Shown here: piece after piece, positions 24,429 to 32,662 of the stretch
Numbering within the stretch: the stretch's first letter is position 1
Layout of the letters: every line of letters starts with the position of its first letter
NCBI GenBank assembly: GCA_904424815.1
Contig: CAJGBI010000001.1
Span: forward strand, 1,321,671 to 1,385,670
Reading direction: 5' to 3'
Length of the DNA stretch: 64,000 bases
Source: Puniceicoccaceae bacterium Marseille-Q1082
GTDB taxonomy: Bacteria > Verrucomicrobiota > Verrucomicrobiia > Opitutales > Intestinicryptomonadaceae
The notes under the pieces: generated by a model
The model's input: only the letters and a program-made list of their open reading frames with translations
Told to the model about the DNA's origin: nothing
The model's database searches: none
Translations under genes and position numbers: made by a program

Positions 24429-26597
24429 ATGGCAAAATCTCTCCTAACCCTCCCGATTCTCGCGCTTTGCGCGTGCTCGGCGCTAACCGCGCCCTCGACG
24501 ACCGAACTGCTAAAAGAAGACTTCGAAAATCCGGAATCCGTAAAACTCGCGGAAGCCGCAAAGTTTACGCCGGCTTTCACGAAAAACGCGGAGGGCAAAA
24601 ACGCCCTGTCCGGAAGCCGCTCGCTCGAAATCGACGCGATGTCCGCGGCCGGATGGACGCCCCTGCTTACCATCCCGATAAAATCCGGCGGCGGGTACAA
24701 ATTTTCGTTCAAATACAAAATTCTCGAAAAGTCCCCATCGGCGTCCGTCTATGCGGCAATGCGCTCGATAGATTCCGACGGCAAAAAAAACCGCCTTTCG
24801 CTGAAAACCCTGACGGAATCCAAAGGCGCAAAAAACGTGGTGATGGGCGCGGTGGTGCCTTCGTCCGCGAAGGGGGAAATCGAAATAATCTCCAACGGCG
24901 GCGCGAGGATAATATTGGACGACATCTCCGTCGAAAAGCTCGAAGTCGACCCCAGGGGAGCCTGGATGTACGATGACGACGCGTTCATAGCTATGCGCTA
25001 CAAGCCGACGAATTTCGATTTCAGCAGATTTGACGCGCCGTTTCTAAGCTATACAAAAGAGGAATTCTTTCCGTTCATAGACAAGTACGGCCAGTTCAAG
25101 CACAAGGATTGGACGGACAAGATAAAGTCCGACGGCGACTTCAAAAAGCGCGCCGAGGAGGAAAAGGCATTTTACGAAAAAATCGGCGACATTTCGAGGC
25201 GCGACAAATACCTCGGGCTCGTGAGGGACGGTAAAAACTACGGGGCGACCGGCAGGTTCCGCGCCGAGAAAATCGACGGCAGGTGGTGGCTTATAACGCC
25301 GGAGGGCAACCTCTTTTATTCGTTCGGCATAACGTGCGCTGGCAACCTCGACACTACGCCGCTCACCGACCGCGAATTCTATTTCGAGGACGTGTCGGAC
25401 AACCGTTTCCGCAAAAAGAACAACTACGGCGGGCTCCACTATTATAAGGGCAAAAAATTCGACGCCTACGGGTTTCTCGAGAGAAACCTCGTCGCCAAGT
25501 ACGGCGACGACTACCGCGCGTCCTACGGCGAAGTCGCCGACGAACGCATGAAGAAATGGGGGTTCACGACCTACGGCGCGTGGACGCAGCACTACATATT
25601 GAGGCGCGGCAACGTTCCGTACACGCTTATAACAAATTCCAAGGGGCGGAAAACCTACGACACAAACGTCAAAATGTACGCCTATTGGCACGACTTCCCC
25701 GACTTCTTCACCCCGGGATTCCGCGAAAAAACCATGGAGAGCGTGGCAAAGAACGCCGATCTGATAAGGTCTCCGATGTGCGTCGGAGTGTTCGTGGATA
25801 ACGAGCTCCCGTGGCAGGAGAAAACCGTGGTCACGATAAAGGCGCTGCTCGGCTGCCCCGCAAGCCAGCCGGGGAAAATCGAATTCCAAAAAGACCTCAA
25901 AAAGAAATACGGCGAAATCGAAAAGCTCAACGCCGCGTGGAAGGCGAGCTACAAGAGTTGGGAAGATTTCCTCGAAAAGAGGGACTTTGCGCCGAACACC
26001 GCGGCGGCGCGGGCCGACATGCTCGCGTTTGAAGAAAAGATGTACGAGCGCTATTTCAAAATCTGCCGCGAGGCCGTCAAAGCTGTATCCCCCGACGCCA
26101 TGTACATAGGCTGCCGCTTCGCGTGGCGCAACCCGCTCGTGGAGCGCGTGGCGTCGCGGTACTGCGACGCGCTGAGCTACAACGTGTACGCCGACAACGT
26201 GACGGACTTCTCCGCCGCCAAGGGCGCGGAAGACAAGCCCATCATAATAGGGGAATTCCACTTCGGCAACACCGACAAGGGCGTCTACGGAGGCGGGCTA
26301 AATGCGCGCGCCACCGCGGAAGAAAGGGCGCAGGCGTTCCGCGAATACGCCGTGAGCGCCTTCGAAAACCCGAAAGTTGTCGGCGCGCACTGGTTCCAGT
26401 GGTTCGACCTCTGCACGACCGGCCGCTTCAACGAGGCAAACTACGCAATCGGATTCGTGGACATCTGCGACACTCCGGACTACGTGATAGCAAAGGCAGC
26501 GCGAAAACTCTCAAAGAGAATGTACGACATCCGGCTGAGGGGCGGCAAAAGCACGCGCCAAAGCGCCGAAGCCGCCCGCAGCGTAATAGACGACTAA
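24429..26597 (+). CDS. Secreted clan GH-A glycoside hydrolase, GH50/GH42-like
   Basis: A 722-residue protein with a signal sequence containing a possible lipobox (LALCAC). Residues ~20-180 form a beta-sandwich (CBM-like). The catalytic part starts at RWWLITPEGNLFYSFGI, a segment shared with agarase/GH50-type proteins. Glu459 in FVDNELPW is the likely acid/base and Glu609 in IIGEFHFG the likely nucleophile, the usual NE...E pair of clan GH-A. A beta-galactosidase- or agarase-like specificity is possible. It follows the GH10 gene by 116 bases; together they suggest degradation of a plant or algal polysaccharide. The broken integrase starts immediately after its stop codon. Confidence 0.8.
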   Translation: MAKSLLTLPILALCACSALTAPSTTELLKEDFENPESVKLAEAAKFTPAFTKNAEGKNALSGSRSLEIDAMSAAGWTPLLTIPIKSGGGYKFSFKYKILEKSPSASVYAAMRSIDSDGKKNRLSLKTLTESKGAKNVVMGAVVPSSAKGEIEIISNGGARIILDDISVEKLEVDPRGAWMYDDDAFIAMRYKPTNFDFSRFDAPFLSYTKEEFFPFIDKYGQFKHKDWTDKIKSDGDFKKRAEEEKAFYEKIGDISRRDKYLGLVRDGKNYGATGRFRAEKIDGRWWLITPEGNLFYSFGITCAGNLDTTPLTDREFYFEDVSDNRFRKKNNYGGLHYYKGKKFDAYGFLERNLVAKYGDDYRASYGEVADERMKKWGFTTYGAWTQHYILRRGNVPYTLITNSKGRKTYDTNVKMYAYWHDFPDFFTPGFREKTMESVAKNADLIRSPMCVGVFVDNELPWQEKTVVTIKALLGCPASQPGKIEFQKDLKKKYGEIEKLNAAWKASYKSWEDFLEKRDFAPNTAAARADMLAFEEKMYERYFKICREAVKAVSPDAMYIGCRFAWRNPLVERVASRYCDALSYNVYADNVTDFSAAKGAEDKPIIIGEFHFGNTDKGVYGGGLNARATAEERAQAFREYAVSAFENPKVVGAHWFQWFDLCTTGRFNEANYAIGFVDICDTPDYVIAKAARKLSKRMYDIRLRGGKSTRQSAEAARSVIDD

Positions 26598-27182
26598 ACT
26601 CCGGCGCCCTTCGCGTTGCCACGCAAAAGATCCGGCGAGTCGAAAAATATTTTCGCCTCGCCTTTTTTTATCCCGTACATATTCACATAGCGGGTTCTCA
26701 AAAGCGACAAATCAGCATGCCCCATTTGCGACTGCAAGCGCGGAAGATTTTTATAACGCTTCATATAATAAGACGCGAAAGTATGCCTCAAAACGTCCTG
26801 AACCCAAGGGCTCTCCAAATTTGCGTCGCGGCGCAACGCCTTCCATTTTTTTCCCCAATTTTTGGGGCAAATTGAAGATTCCGGATTTTTTCTAAGGCCT
26901 TTCAGCCAAGATTTCAACGCCGGACATATGTCAATGTGGCGGATTCCTCCGGTCTTGCTATTGCGCGCCTTCACCGTAATCGTTCCCTCTTCAAGATCCA
27001 CGTCCCCCCCATGCAAGCCTCGTCGTTTCCCTCGGGCGCACTCCGGCCCAAAGCATAATTCCGAGAGCGGGGGCGCAGTCCAGGTGCGCGGGCGACAAAA
27101 TTGCGTTTGACATCAGTATTGGGAATACTATATCATTATCTAAACAATAATAAATATTATCTATATTTAAAATATAGCCCAT
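26594..27182 (-). pseudogene. Broken tyrosine recombinase/integrase
   Basis: Two minus-strand frames together give the catalytic domain of a phage-type integrase. The upstream piece (27182 to ~27000) contains ALGIMLWAGVRPRETTRL with the first catalytic Arg; the downstream piece (~27010-26594) contains the GDVDLEEGTITVK strand, the VLRHTFASYY block, GHADLSLL and the TRYVN tyrosine. They are joined by a frameshift in a run of seven G (plus-strand C7 at 27004-27010); one fewer G restores the frame. The DNA-binding N-terminal domain is missing and the preceding DNA is AT-rich. It marks the left edge of the AT-rich island. Sequencing error or programmed slippage cannot be excluded for the frameshift. 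Confidence 0.8.
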
Positions 27183-27389
27183 ATTAAGAATATAACAAAA
27201 AAAATGAACTTAAAATCATCGATTTACCCCAAAATAAATAGTTATTTTAAATCTGTAAATAAAATCGAGCGTTATCCAGGCGACAAAACCTATGTTGCTT
27301 TCGGGGAATGATGAAATCTTCCCGACAGGAAATTGTGAACGCGCCGCATCTTAAATTCAAATATCGGCTATTTTGTCCATAGCGCGTGG

Positions 27390-27420
27390 TTGACAATGGA
27401 ATTATGCCGCACGGCATAGT
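27390..27420 (+). promoter_or_regulatory. Promoter with embedded palindrome upstream of kinase 1
   Basis: TTGACA (27390-27395) is followed by CATAGT (27415-27420) with a long 19-base spacer. A perfect palindrome ATGCCG-CA-CGGCAT (27404-27417) overlaps the spacer and -10 box and could be an operator. Confidence 0.4.
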
Positions 27421-27470
27421 TTGCAAACAGCTATTAGTTTTCCGAAATCTTCCGTTATTTTCCGCTAAAA

Positions 27471-28784
27471 ATGTCCCGGGTAACGCAAAATCCGACAGAG
27501 CCTCCCCCCGTTTCATCAATGATTGATAATATTGAAATGGTAAGAGAAATAGGCCGCGGGGGGTTCGGGTGCGTCTTTTTAGTTAAAGATGAAGCCGGAA
27601 TATACTACGCCCTGAAAAAAATTCCGCACGACAAAAGCGAACACTACGGGAAAGAGCTTTCCGCATTAAAACTATACCATAAAATTAAGGATAAAATTCC
27701 AAATTTAATACCGATACTCGATATAAAAATAAACAATCTGGAAATATCATACATCATGCCGCTCGCCGACGGCGTCGACGAAACGGATCCCGCATTTCCG
27801 GAATGGCGCCCCAAAACCCTGACAAAATTTATCGCGCAAAAATGCGAAAACGGAGGAATATTCAGCGCCGGCGACGCTATTAACGTATTTTCGCCCATCT
27901 TTAAAGCCGCCGAAGCGTTAAATAAAGAGGGCATCATACATCGGGATATAAAGCCGGACAATATTTTGTTTTTAAACGGCGAACCTTTCCTTTCCGACAT
28001 AGGATTGATGAAAGAGGACGATCCAGGGGTATCTTCGGCGGGAACTCCGACGTATACCCCGCCGACCTGGTATACCGGGAATCCGGATATGTGGGGGCTC
28101 GCCGCAACTTTATACTTCTTTTTGACACAAAACCCTCCGGATACAATCGGCAGAGCCAAATACATATTCCCTAAAGCGAAAGATAAAATGTCCGCCGCGG
28201 ATATTGCCGCCCTGCGCCACTTTCACCGCGTGATATTGCGGGCCATGAGAGAAAACGCGACCGAAAGATTTATCGACATGCACGATTTTTTTATGGCGTT
28301 CTCAGATATTGAAGAACGCAATAAACAATCCGCAAAATTATTGGACGGCGCAATCGCGGAAAAATCCACTTCTATATTTTTGACAAGCGGGCGAATAGAC
28401 AGGAAAACATTTTCGGCAGCATATTGGTTCATCTATATAATAACCAATATATCCACCTCTCTGCTTGTCGATTTGGGCTCGACATCTACATATGCTTTTG
28501 TTGGAATATTTTTTATTTGGCCGATGGTCACGATATTGTCAAAACGCGCCCACGATGCGAATATCAGCGCCAAAACCGCCATTTGCATTCTTATAGCATC
28601 CAGAGCATTGGGCATCGCAAACGCCTATTTCTTTTACGACGTTGAAAATTTTGTAAAGCTAATCGCAATGCTCTGTATCGAATTATTCATCAATATCGCC
28701 ATTTTTGCGATATTTTTGTCCTTTAAACCCACAAACGGCATAAACAAATACGGCGTCTGCGCCCAAAAGCTCAGTTTTTTCTAA
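27471..28784 (+). CDS. Hanks-type Ser/Thr protein kinase fused to a DUF805 membrane domain
   Basis: A 437-residue protein. The kinase domain (~20-285) has the glycine loop GRGGFG (28-33), Lys49, the catalytic loop HRDIKPDN (157-164) and Asp176 in SDIGLM, so the usual DFG is DIG. The activation segment reads AGTPTYTPPTWY. Residues ~306-432 are a four-helix DUF805 domain (SGRIDRKTF, KRAHDANIS, INKYG), placing the kinase on the cytoplasmic face of the membrane. It is a clear paralogue of the kinase at 30147-32243 (shared PLADG, WRPKTL, PPTWY, PDMWG). The start could also be the ATG at 27519, which begins nearer the kinase fold. It is the first gene of the AT-rich island. Confidence 0.88.
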   Translation: MSRVTQNPTEPPPVSSMIDNIEMVREIGRGGFGCVFLVKDEAGIYYALKKIPHDKSEHYGKELSALKLYHKIKDKIPNLIPILDIKINNLEISYIMPLADGVDETDPAFPEWRPKTLTKFIAQKCENGGIFSAGDAINVFSPIFKAAEALNKEGIIHRDIKPDNILFLNGEPFLSDIGLMKEDDPGVSSAGTPTYTPPTWYTGNPDMWGLAATLYFFLTQNPPDTIGRAKYIFPKAKDKMSAADIAALRHFHRVILRAMRENATERFIDMHDFFMAFSDIEERNKQSAKLLDGAIAEKSTSIFLTSGRIDRKTFSAAYWFIYIITNISTSLLVDLGSTSTYAFVGIFFIWPMVTILSKRAHDANISAKTAICILIASRALGIANAYFFYDVENFVKLIAMLCIELFINIAIFAIFLSFKPTNGINKYGVCAQKLSFF

Positions 28785-28835
28785 AAATTTGCATTTCGCG
28801 CGAAAGATTGGAAAATTAACCGCGAAAAAATAAGT

Positions 28836-29495
28836 ATGAAGTGCCCAGACACACCTAAAAGCGTGATTTCGGAAATGCTGAACCAAAACAAGGGAACGGT
28901 TTGGCAAAAATCATGGAACATTTTTTTTGAGATATATTATTCCACCATGCTTTCAATGGCAAAAAATGTCTTCAAGAACATAGGCTGGCTGTCGGTGCCC
29001 AATGCGGACATGGAAGAAATCATATCCGAAAGCGTGATATCCATTGTGAACGCTTTTAAAAACGGGAAATATCAAAATGGGAAGTACCGCTTTCGGGGAT
29101 TTCTCAAACAAATAATTACCCGCAGGATTATCGACTTCATACGAAGGAAAAACAAAAAGCGTTTGGTGCCTGTGGAAATTCTGGACTTATATGAAAACGC
29201 GAAAGAATTCGACGCTTGCGAAGGCTCCAATCCTTTTGAGCGCCTTGAAGACGACGAAGCCGACGAATACAAAAAGAGCGTCGTAATGGACGCGTGGGAA
29301 AATATACGCCCGTCATTTTCGCCACAGACATGCCTTATTTTCGAGATGAGCCAACTTGAAGGCAAAAACGTCCCGGAGATATCTGAAATTTTGGGTGTCA
29401 CGCGCAATATAATAGACAGTTGCGTTCACCGCGTATTGAAAAAATTAAAATCGAAACTCGAAGAGGAAAATTATAGAAGGGAGTTGGCAAGATGA
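28836..29495 (+). CDS. ECF-type RNA polymerase sigma factor
   Basis: A 219-residue sigma70-family protein with region 2 (~25-115, ending RGFLKQIITRRIIDFIRR) and region 4 (~150-210, with the helix-turn-helix VPEISEILGVTRNIIDSCVHRVLKKLK). No region 3 is present, as in extracytoplasmic-function sigmas. It lies 51 bases after kinase 1 and overlaps the next small gene by 4 bases (ATGA). Inference: it directs expression of genes in the island, perhaps under kinase control, since kinase-linked ECF sigmas are known in Planctomycetes and relatives. No classical anti-sigma gene is adjacent. Confidence 0.88.
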   Translation: MKCPDTPKSVISEMLNQNKGTVWQKSWNIFFEIYYSTMLSMAKNVFKNIGWLSVPNADMEEIISESVISIVNAFKNGKYQNGKYRFRGFLKQIITRRIIDFIRRKNKKRLVPVEILDLYENAKEFDACEGSNPFERLEDDEADEYKKSVVMDAWENIRPSFSPQTCLIFEMSQLEGKNVPEISEILGVTRNIIDSCVHRVLKKLKSKLEEENYRRELAR

Positions 29496-29686
29496 ACTCC
29501 GGCAAAAATACAGACGGTATGGAAAACGAGGAAATTATCAGGTGCCTGAAAGACGCCTTTGATTCCATGGAGGAAAAACGCTCCGACATATTGAAACGCA
29601 AAATAAGGCAATCAATAGAGAACAAGCTGGCGCGGGAAAATCCTGAGAGATCCGGAGGAACCGCGGCGGAACGCCTGACAAAATAA
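29492..29686 (+). CDS. Small hypothetical protein coupled to the ECF sigma factor
   Basis: A 64-residue, highly charged, probably helical protein (EEIIRCLKDAFDSMEEKRSD). Its ATG overlaps the sigma-factor stop (ATGA), so it is likely translationally coupled. No membrane segment or known domain. It might modulate the sigma factor, but nothing in the sequence proves this. Confidence 0.55.
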   Translation: MNSGKNTDGMENEEIIRCLKDAFDSMEEKRSDILKRKIRQSIENKLARENPERSGGTAAERLTK

Positions 29687-29771
29687 ACCCGCAGGCTTTC
29701 GCAATTCTCCGCCGGAGCATCCCGCCCTGCCCTTCGACCTTCAAATAACGCCTATTATTATCCGAAAAAAT

Positions 29772-30035
29772 ATGCCACACCGCAAATTCTTCCGCCTTTG
29801 GGGGCCAACTAAATTATTGCTGCCGGCAATTTGCCTGTCGGCTGCACTCTGTTACGCGCAGCAAGCCGCGATTATAGACGGGCACACGCATATCGCCGTA
29901 ACCAAATATGTAAACGGAACGCAACAGACGATCTGGACGCACGATCCCAATATGTGCGGGAAATGCTCGCTTGAAAAATTGAAAGAAATCAACCGCAGCA
30001 TTATCAACCAAGGCAACGCCTTAAAAAGGCGCTAA
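29772..30035 (+). CDS. Small secreted CxxC protein
   Basis: An 87-residue protein with a signal peptide (KLLLPAICLSAALCYA, predicted cleavage near residue 30). The mature part of ~57 residues contains THIAVTKYV, a threonine-rich stretch and CGKC, with one further Cys only in the signal. I do not recognise a family. Its reading frame and position between the sigma-factor unit and the convergent kinase 2 suggest a real small gene. It could be a redox-active or metal-binding peptide, or an effector or substrate of the island system; this is inference. Confidence 0.55.
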   Translation: MPHRKFFRLWGPTKLLLPAICLSAALCYAQQAAIIDGHTHIAVTKYVNGTQQTIWTHDPNMCGKCSLEKLKEINRSIINQGNALKRR

Positions 30036-30146
30036 TGGGCCCTGGTAATAATAATCGTAATAACTATGTATATCCGGAAGCATATCGGGAACCCCCTCGT
30101 TTTTGAGAAATACTCTATAAATTCCTTTTCAAGAAATCTACATCCA

Positions 30147-32243
30147 TTACATTTTTATATATTCCAAGTAATCTATATTTAGGTACGGCGCCATTACCGC
30201 GCATGTAATCGGATCATTTTCGGCAATCCATTCCATTAACCGCGGGAATTTTAATAAAAACACAAACGCAGTGTGCCTTACCGCGTTATGTCTGATATCT
30301 TGAGGCGCGTGCATTGCATAATCCTCGGTCTTTAATATGGCATAGCGCACGAATTCTGAAGACTTTCCATACAGTTTCGGATCGGATTTCATGTAGTAGC
30401 ATGTCACCGCTGCAAATGCGCCGGCTATGGCGCCAGTGCTTTTATTTCCCCGAAAGCCACTCATATCAAACGAAGCAACATGCGAGAAAAAAAATGCCGA
30501 ATCATTGCAGGTTTGCAAGAAAGTATGACTCGCCATACAGTCTTTTATAAGCTCGTCGGCTTTTGCTTTTTCGCCTATATTTGAATAGTGATATATAGCC
30601 CTCAAAAACACGCCGGACAAAAAACGGGGGCATTTGCCAGTAAGGTCATACAGACGCATACCCCAATATATTGGCCTGTTCGACACCACGATATAATATG
30701 TCATAATCCTATGAAATTCATCGAATATTTTTGCAAACTCCGCAGAATTTTTGCCATCGTCAAATTTTGCATCGATCAAAAGATTATACAATCTCACTAT
30801 CTCGTACTGTTTGTCATCCCAATAATTTTTCCCAAGCACATCCCTTGCCTTCTGGACACCTTCGGGTATTTTTTTCCTTGGACGCAGAAATAGACCAAAA
30901 AACGCCTGATCGTTATATAAACGCTTCGAGCGATACTCATTCTCTATCTGTTTGTAACACTCTTCGTCATCGGCGTCCGGACGCAATCGATATTTAAACA
31001 ACGGCTCGTCAAAAGTTGTGCTCTCCTGCTCCCCCGGAAAATACATATCCTCTATCTGATTTTCTATCCCTTTGTCATAGGCGTCCGGACGCGAGACGCC
31101 TTTCGCGCCTTCCTTTATTTTCAAACACAATCCATTGTAAAATTTATCCAACCCTTCGTAATCATACTCGTAGGGCAAATAGCGCGGAGGGAGAATTTTA
31201 AGGGGATCGAATTTGTTCGGATTTTCGGGAAGCGGTTTTCCCGCTTTTTTATCCACCGCAGTTGCGTCCGCTCCGCCCAATGTTTCGTCAGGCGCGGGTT
31301 CGGCGTCGAAAAAATGAACCGCGCCGGCATAAGTCAATGCGGCCAAGAGCGCGAATGCGGCGGTCGACGCCCATAGATTTCTCCTGCGGGAATTTTCGCA
31401 GGGTTTTACGTCGGGAAATACCACGTCCTGTCCGTCTGCAATTTTTTTGATGTCGTCCGCTATGTCGGAAAACCTTATATACCGCTCCTTTGCCTCCTGG
31501 CTGGTGATTCGGAAAATGACATTGTGGAATTTCTCCCAAGCCACAATATCGCGCGTCGGCATTCCGTTTTTTCCCTGAGGAGGCCACATGTACGCCGTCC
31601 GGCCGAGACAATCCGGAGTGTTCGAAGTCAAAAACGCAAACAAGGTGGCGCCTACCCCCCACATGTCGGGCTTGCCGCGCGTCTTTAAATACCATGTAGG
31701 AGGCATATAGTCCGGAGTTCCCGACGCGGACAGGCTTTTGCCGTCATACGTCATCAATCCGATATCCGCAAGCGTAGGGGCGCCGTTGAAAAACAATACA
31801 TTGGCCGGCTTTATGTCGCGGTGGACAATGTTTCTTTCATTAAGTTCTCCGACAGCGCGTATGATGGGAATGAAAATCGAGGCGACATCTTCGCGGGTAA
31901 ACCACTTTTTCCGGTTGATTTGCCCGCTTATCACGTATTCAAGCGTCTTTGGACGCCAAGATTTGTCGAGGGGCGAAACTTCCGGCTCCACACCGTCGGA
32001 TAAGGGCATCGAGTAATATAAGACTCCTCCTTCTTGAAAAGACTCGAATATGGGAACGATATTCCGAATCGGCTTTTCCAACAGGGATTCTCCGAATGTC
32101 TTTATGGCGCCCGCCTCCCGATTGGCGATTGCGCCGCGAATTTCTTTGAGGGCGCAAAACTTACCGTCTTTCTCCGCCAGATATACCTTTCCGAATCCCC
32201 CGTTTCCTATTTCTCTCAATATTTGGTAATCCCTAACCCGCAT
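30147..32243 (-). CDS. Transmembrane Hanks-type Ser/Thr kinase with extracytoplasmic helical domain
   Basis: A 698-residue protein. The kinase domain (~5-265) has the glycine loop GNGGFG (13-18), catalytic loop HRDIKPAN (141-148) and Asp160 in ADIGLM (DIG in place of DFG). The activation segment is SGTPDYMPPTWY. A single transmembrane helix at ~290-311 leads to ~385 extracytoplasmic residues that look mostly helical, without a recognised domain; this would be the sensor. It is paralogous to kinase 1 (shared MPLSDGV, WRPKTL, PDMWG). It is transcribed divergently from the peptide gene at 32366, with 122 bases between, so the two may share regulation. Confidence 0.88.
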   Translation of the reverse strand: MRVRDYQILREIGNGGFGKVYLAEKDGKFCALKEIRGAIANREAGAIKTFGESLLEKPIRNIVPIFESFQEGGVLYYSMPLSDGVEPEVSPLDKSWRPKTLEYVISGQINRKKWFTREDVASIFIPIIRAVGELNERNIVHRDIKPANVLFFNGAPTLADIGLMTYDGKSLSASGTPDYMPPTWYLKTRGKPDMWGVGATLFAFLTSNTPDCLGRTAYMWPPQGKNGMPTRDIVAWEKFHNVIFRITSQEAKERYIRFSDIADDIKKIADGQDVVFPDVKPCENSRRRNLWASTAAFALLAALTYAGAVHFFDAEPAPDETLGGADATAVDKKAGKPLPENPNKFDPLKILPPRYLPYEYDYEGLDKFYNGLCLKIKEGAKGVSRPDAYDKGIENQIEDMYFPGEQESTTFDEPLFKYRLRPDADDEECYKQIENEYRSKRLYNDQAFFGLFLRPRKKIPEGVQKARDVLGKNYWDDKQYEIVRLYNLLIDAKFDDGKNSAEFAKIFDEFHRIMTYYIVVSNRPIYWGMRLYDLTGKCPRFLSGVFLRAIYHYSNIGEKAKADELIKDCMASHTFLQTCNDSAFFFSHVASFDMSGFRGNKSTGAIAGAFAAVTCYYMKSDPKLYGKSSEFVRYAILKTEDYAMHAPQDIRHNAVRHTAFVFLLKFPRLMEWIAENDPITCAVMAPYLNIDYLEYIKM

Positions 32244-32365
32244 ACATATTTTTAAAATTAAAAAAAAATTGCATCGTCAAGAAAGATTTCCGCCGCAGTT
32301 GCGAAATAATAGAAAAGGGAGCGAAAAATCTCTCTCTTATAGAACTATCAACTAAGGAAAAAATT

Positions 32366-32593
32366 ATGATTATCACTACAATAGTTACGGCAGCCGCGGC
32401 GTCGCTTGCCTCCCCCTCGGATGTCGCGAAAAATATCGACTCCCTTACGGGAGAGCAAGGGCAACGCTCCATTACGACGACATGCGGAGCGGAACTCGAA
32501 GACAAAACCAAAACCGGAGTTAGCGTAAACTATACGTATTCGTACGTAACCGGCAGAAACCAGGTAATGGACGATTCCAGAACTTGGGATTGA
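32366..32593 (+). CDS. Candidate RiPP (graspetide-like) precursor peptide
   Basis: A 75-residue peptide directly upstream of the ATP-grasp ligase. The start is fixed by AAGGA (32354-32358), 7 bases before the ATG. Residues 1-30 would be the leader. The C-terminal half is rich in hydroxyl and acidic residues needed for ester or amide cross-links: T37-T38-T39...E43-L44-E45-D46 resembles the TTxxxxEE core of plesiocin-type graspetides, and the tail has D69-D70-S71...T73-W74-D75. The single Cys40 is not part of a CxxC. It has no close family recognised by eye. The precursor assignment rests on position, size, composition and the ligase type. Confidence 0.62.
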   Translation: MIITTIVTAAAASLASPSDVAKNIDSLTGEQGQRSITTTCGAELEDKTKTGVSVNYTYSYVTGRNQVMDDSRTWD

Positions 32594-32604
32594 TCTCAGC
32601 ATTC

Positions 32605-32632
32605 CGCGGTGCGCGCGGCCGCGCGCACCGCG
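32605..32632. promoter_or_regulatory. Perfect 28-bp GC palindrome between peptide and ligase
   Basis: CGCGGTGCGCGCGG (32605-32618) is exactly complementary to 32619-32632. It starts 11 bases after the peptide stop and ends 30 bases before the ligase start. It is much more GC-rich than its surroundings. It could be a partial terminator or mRNA-stabilising hairpin that yields more peptide than enzyme, a common arrangement in RiPP operons. Confidence 0.6.
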
Positions 32633-32662
32633 AACCAGCATTTTAATTTAAACGACGCCCAT

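Noticed and set aside
27247-27519. A 90-codon minus-strand frame upstream of kinase 1
   Set aside because: It overlaps the kinase start and promoter region and has no recognisable features.
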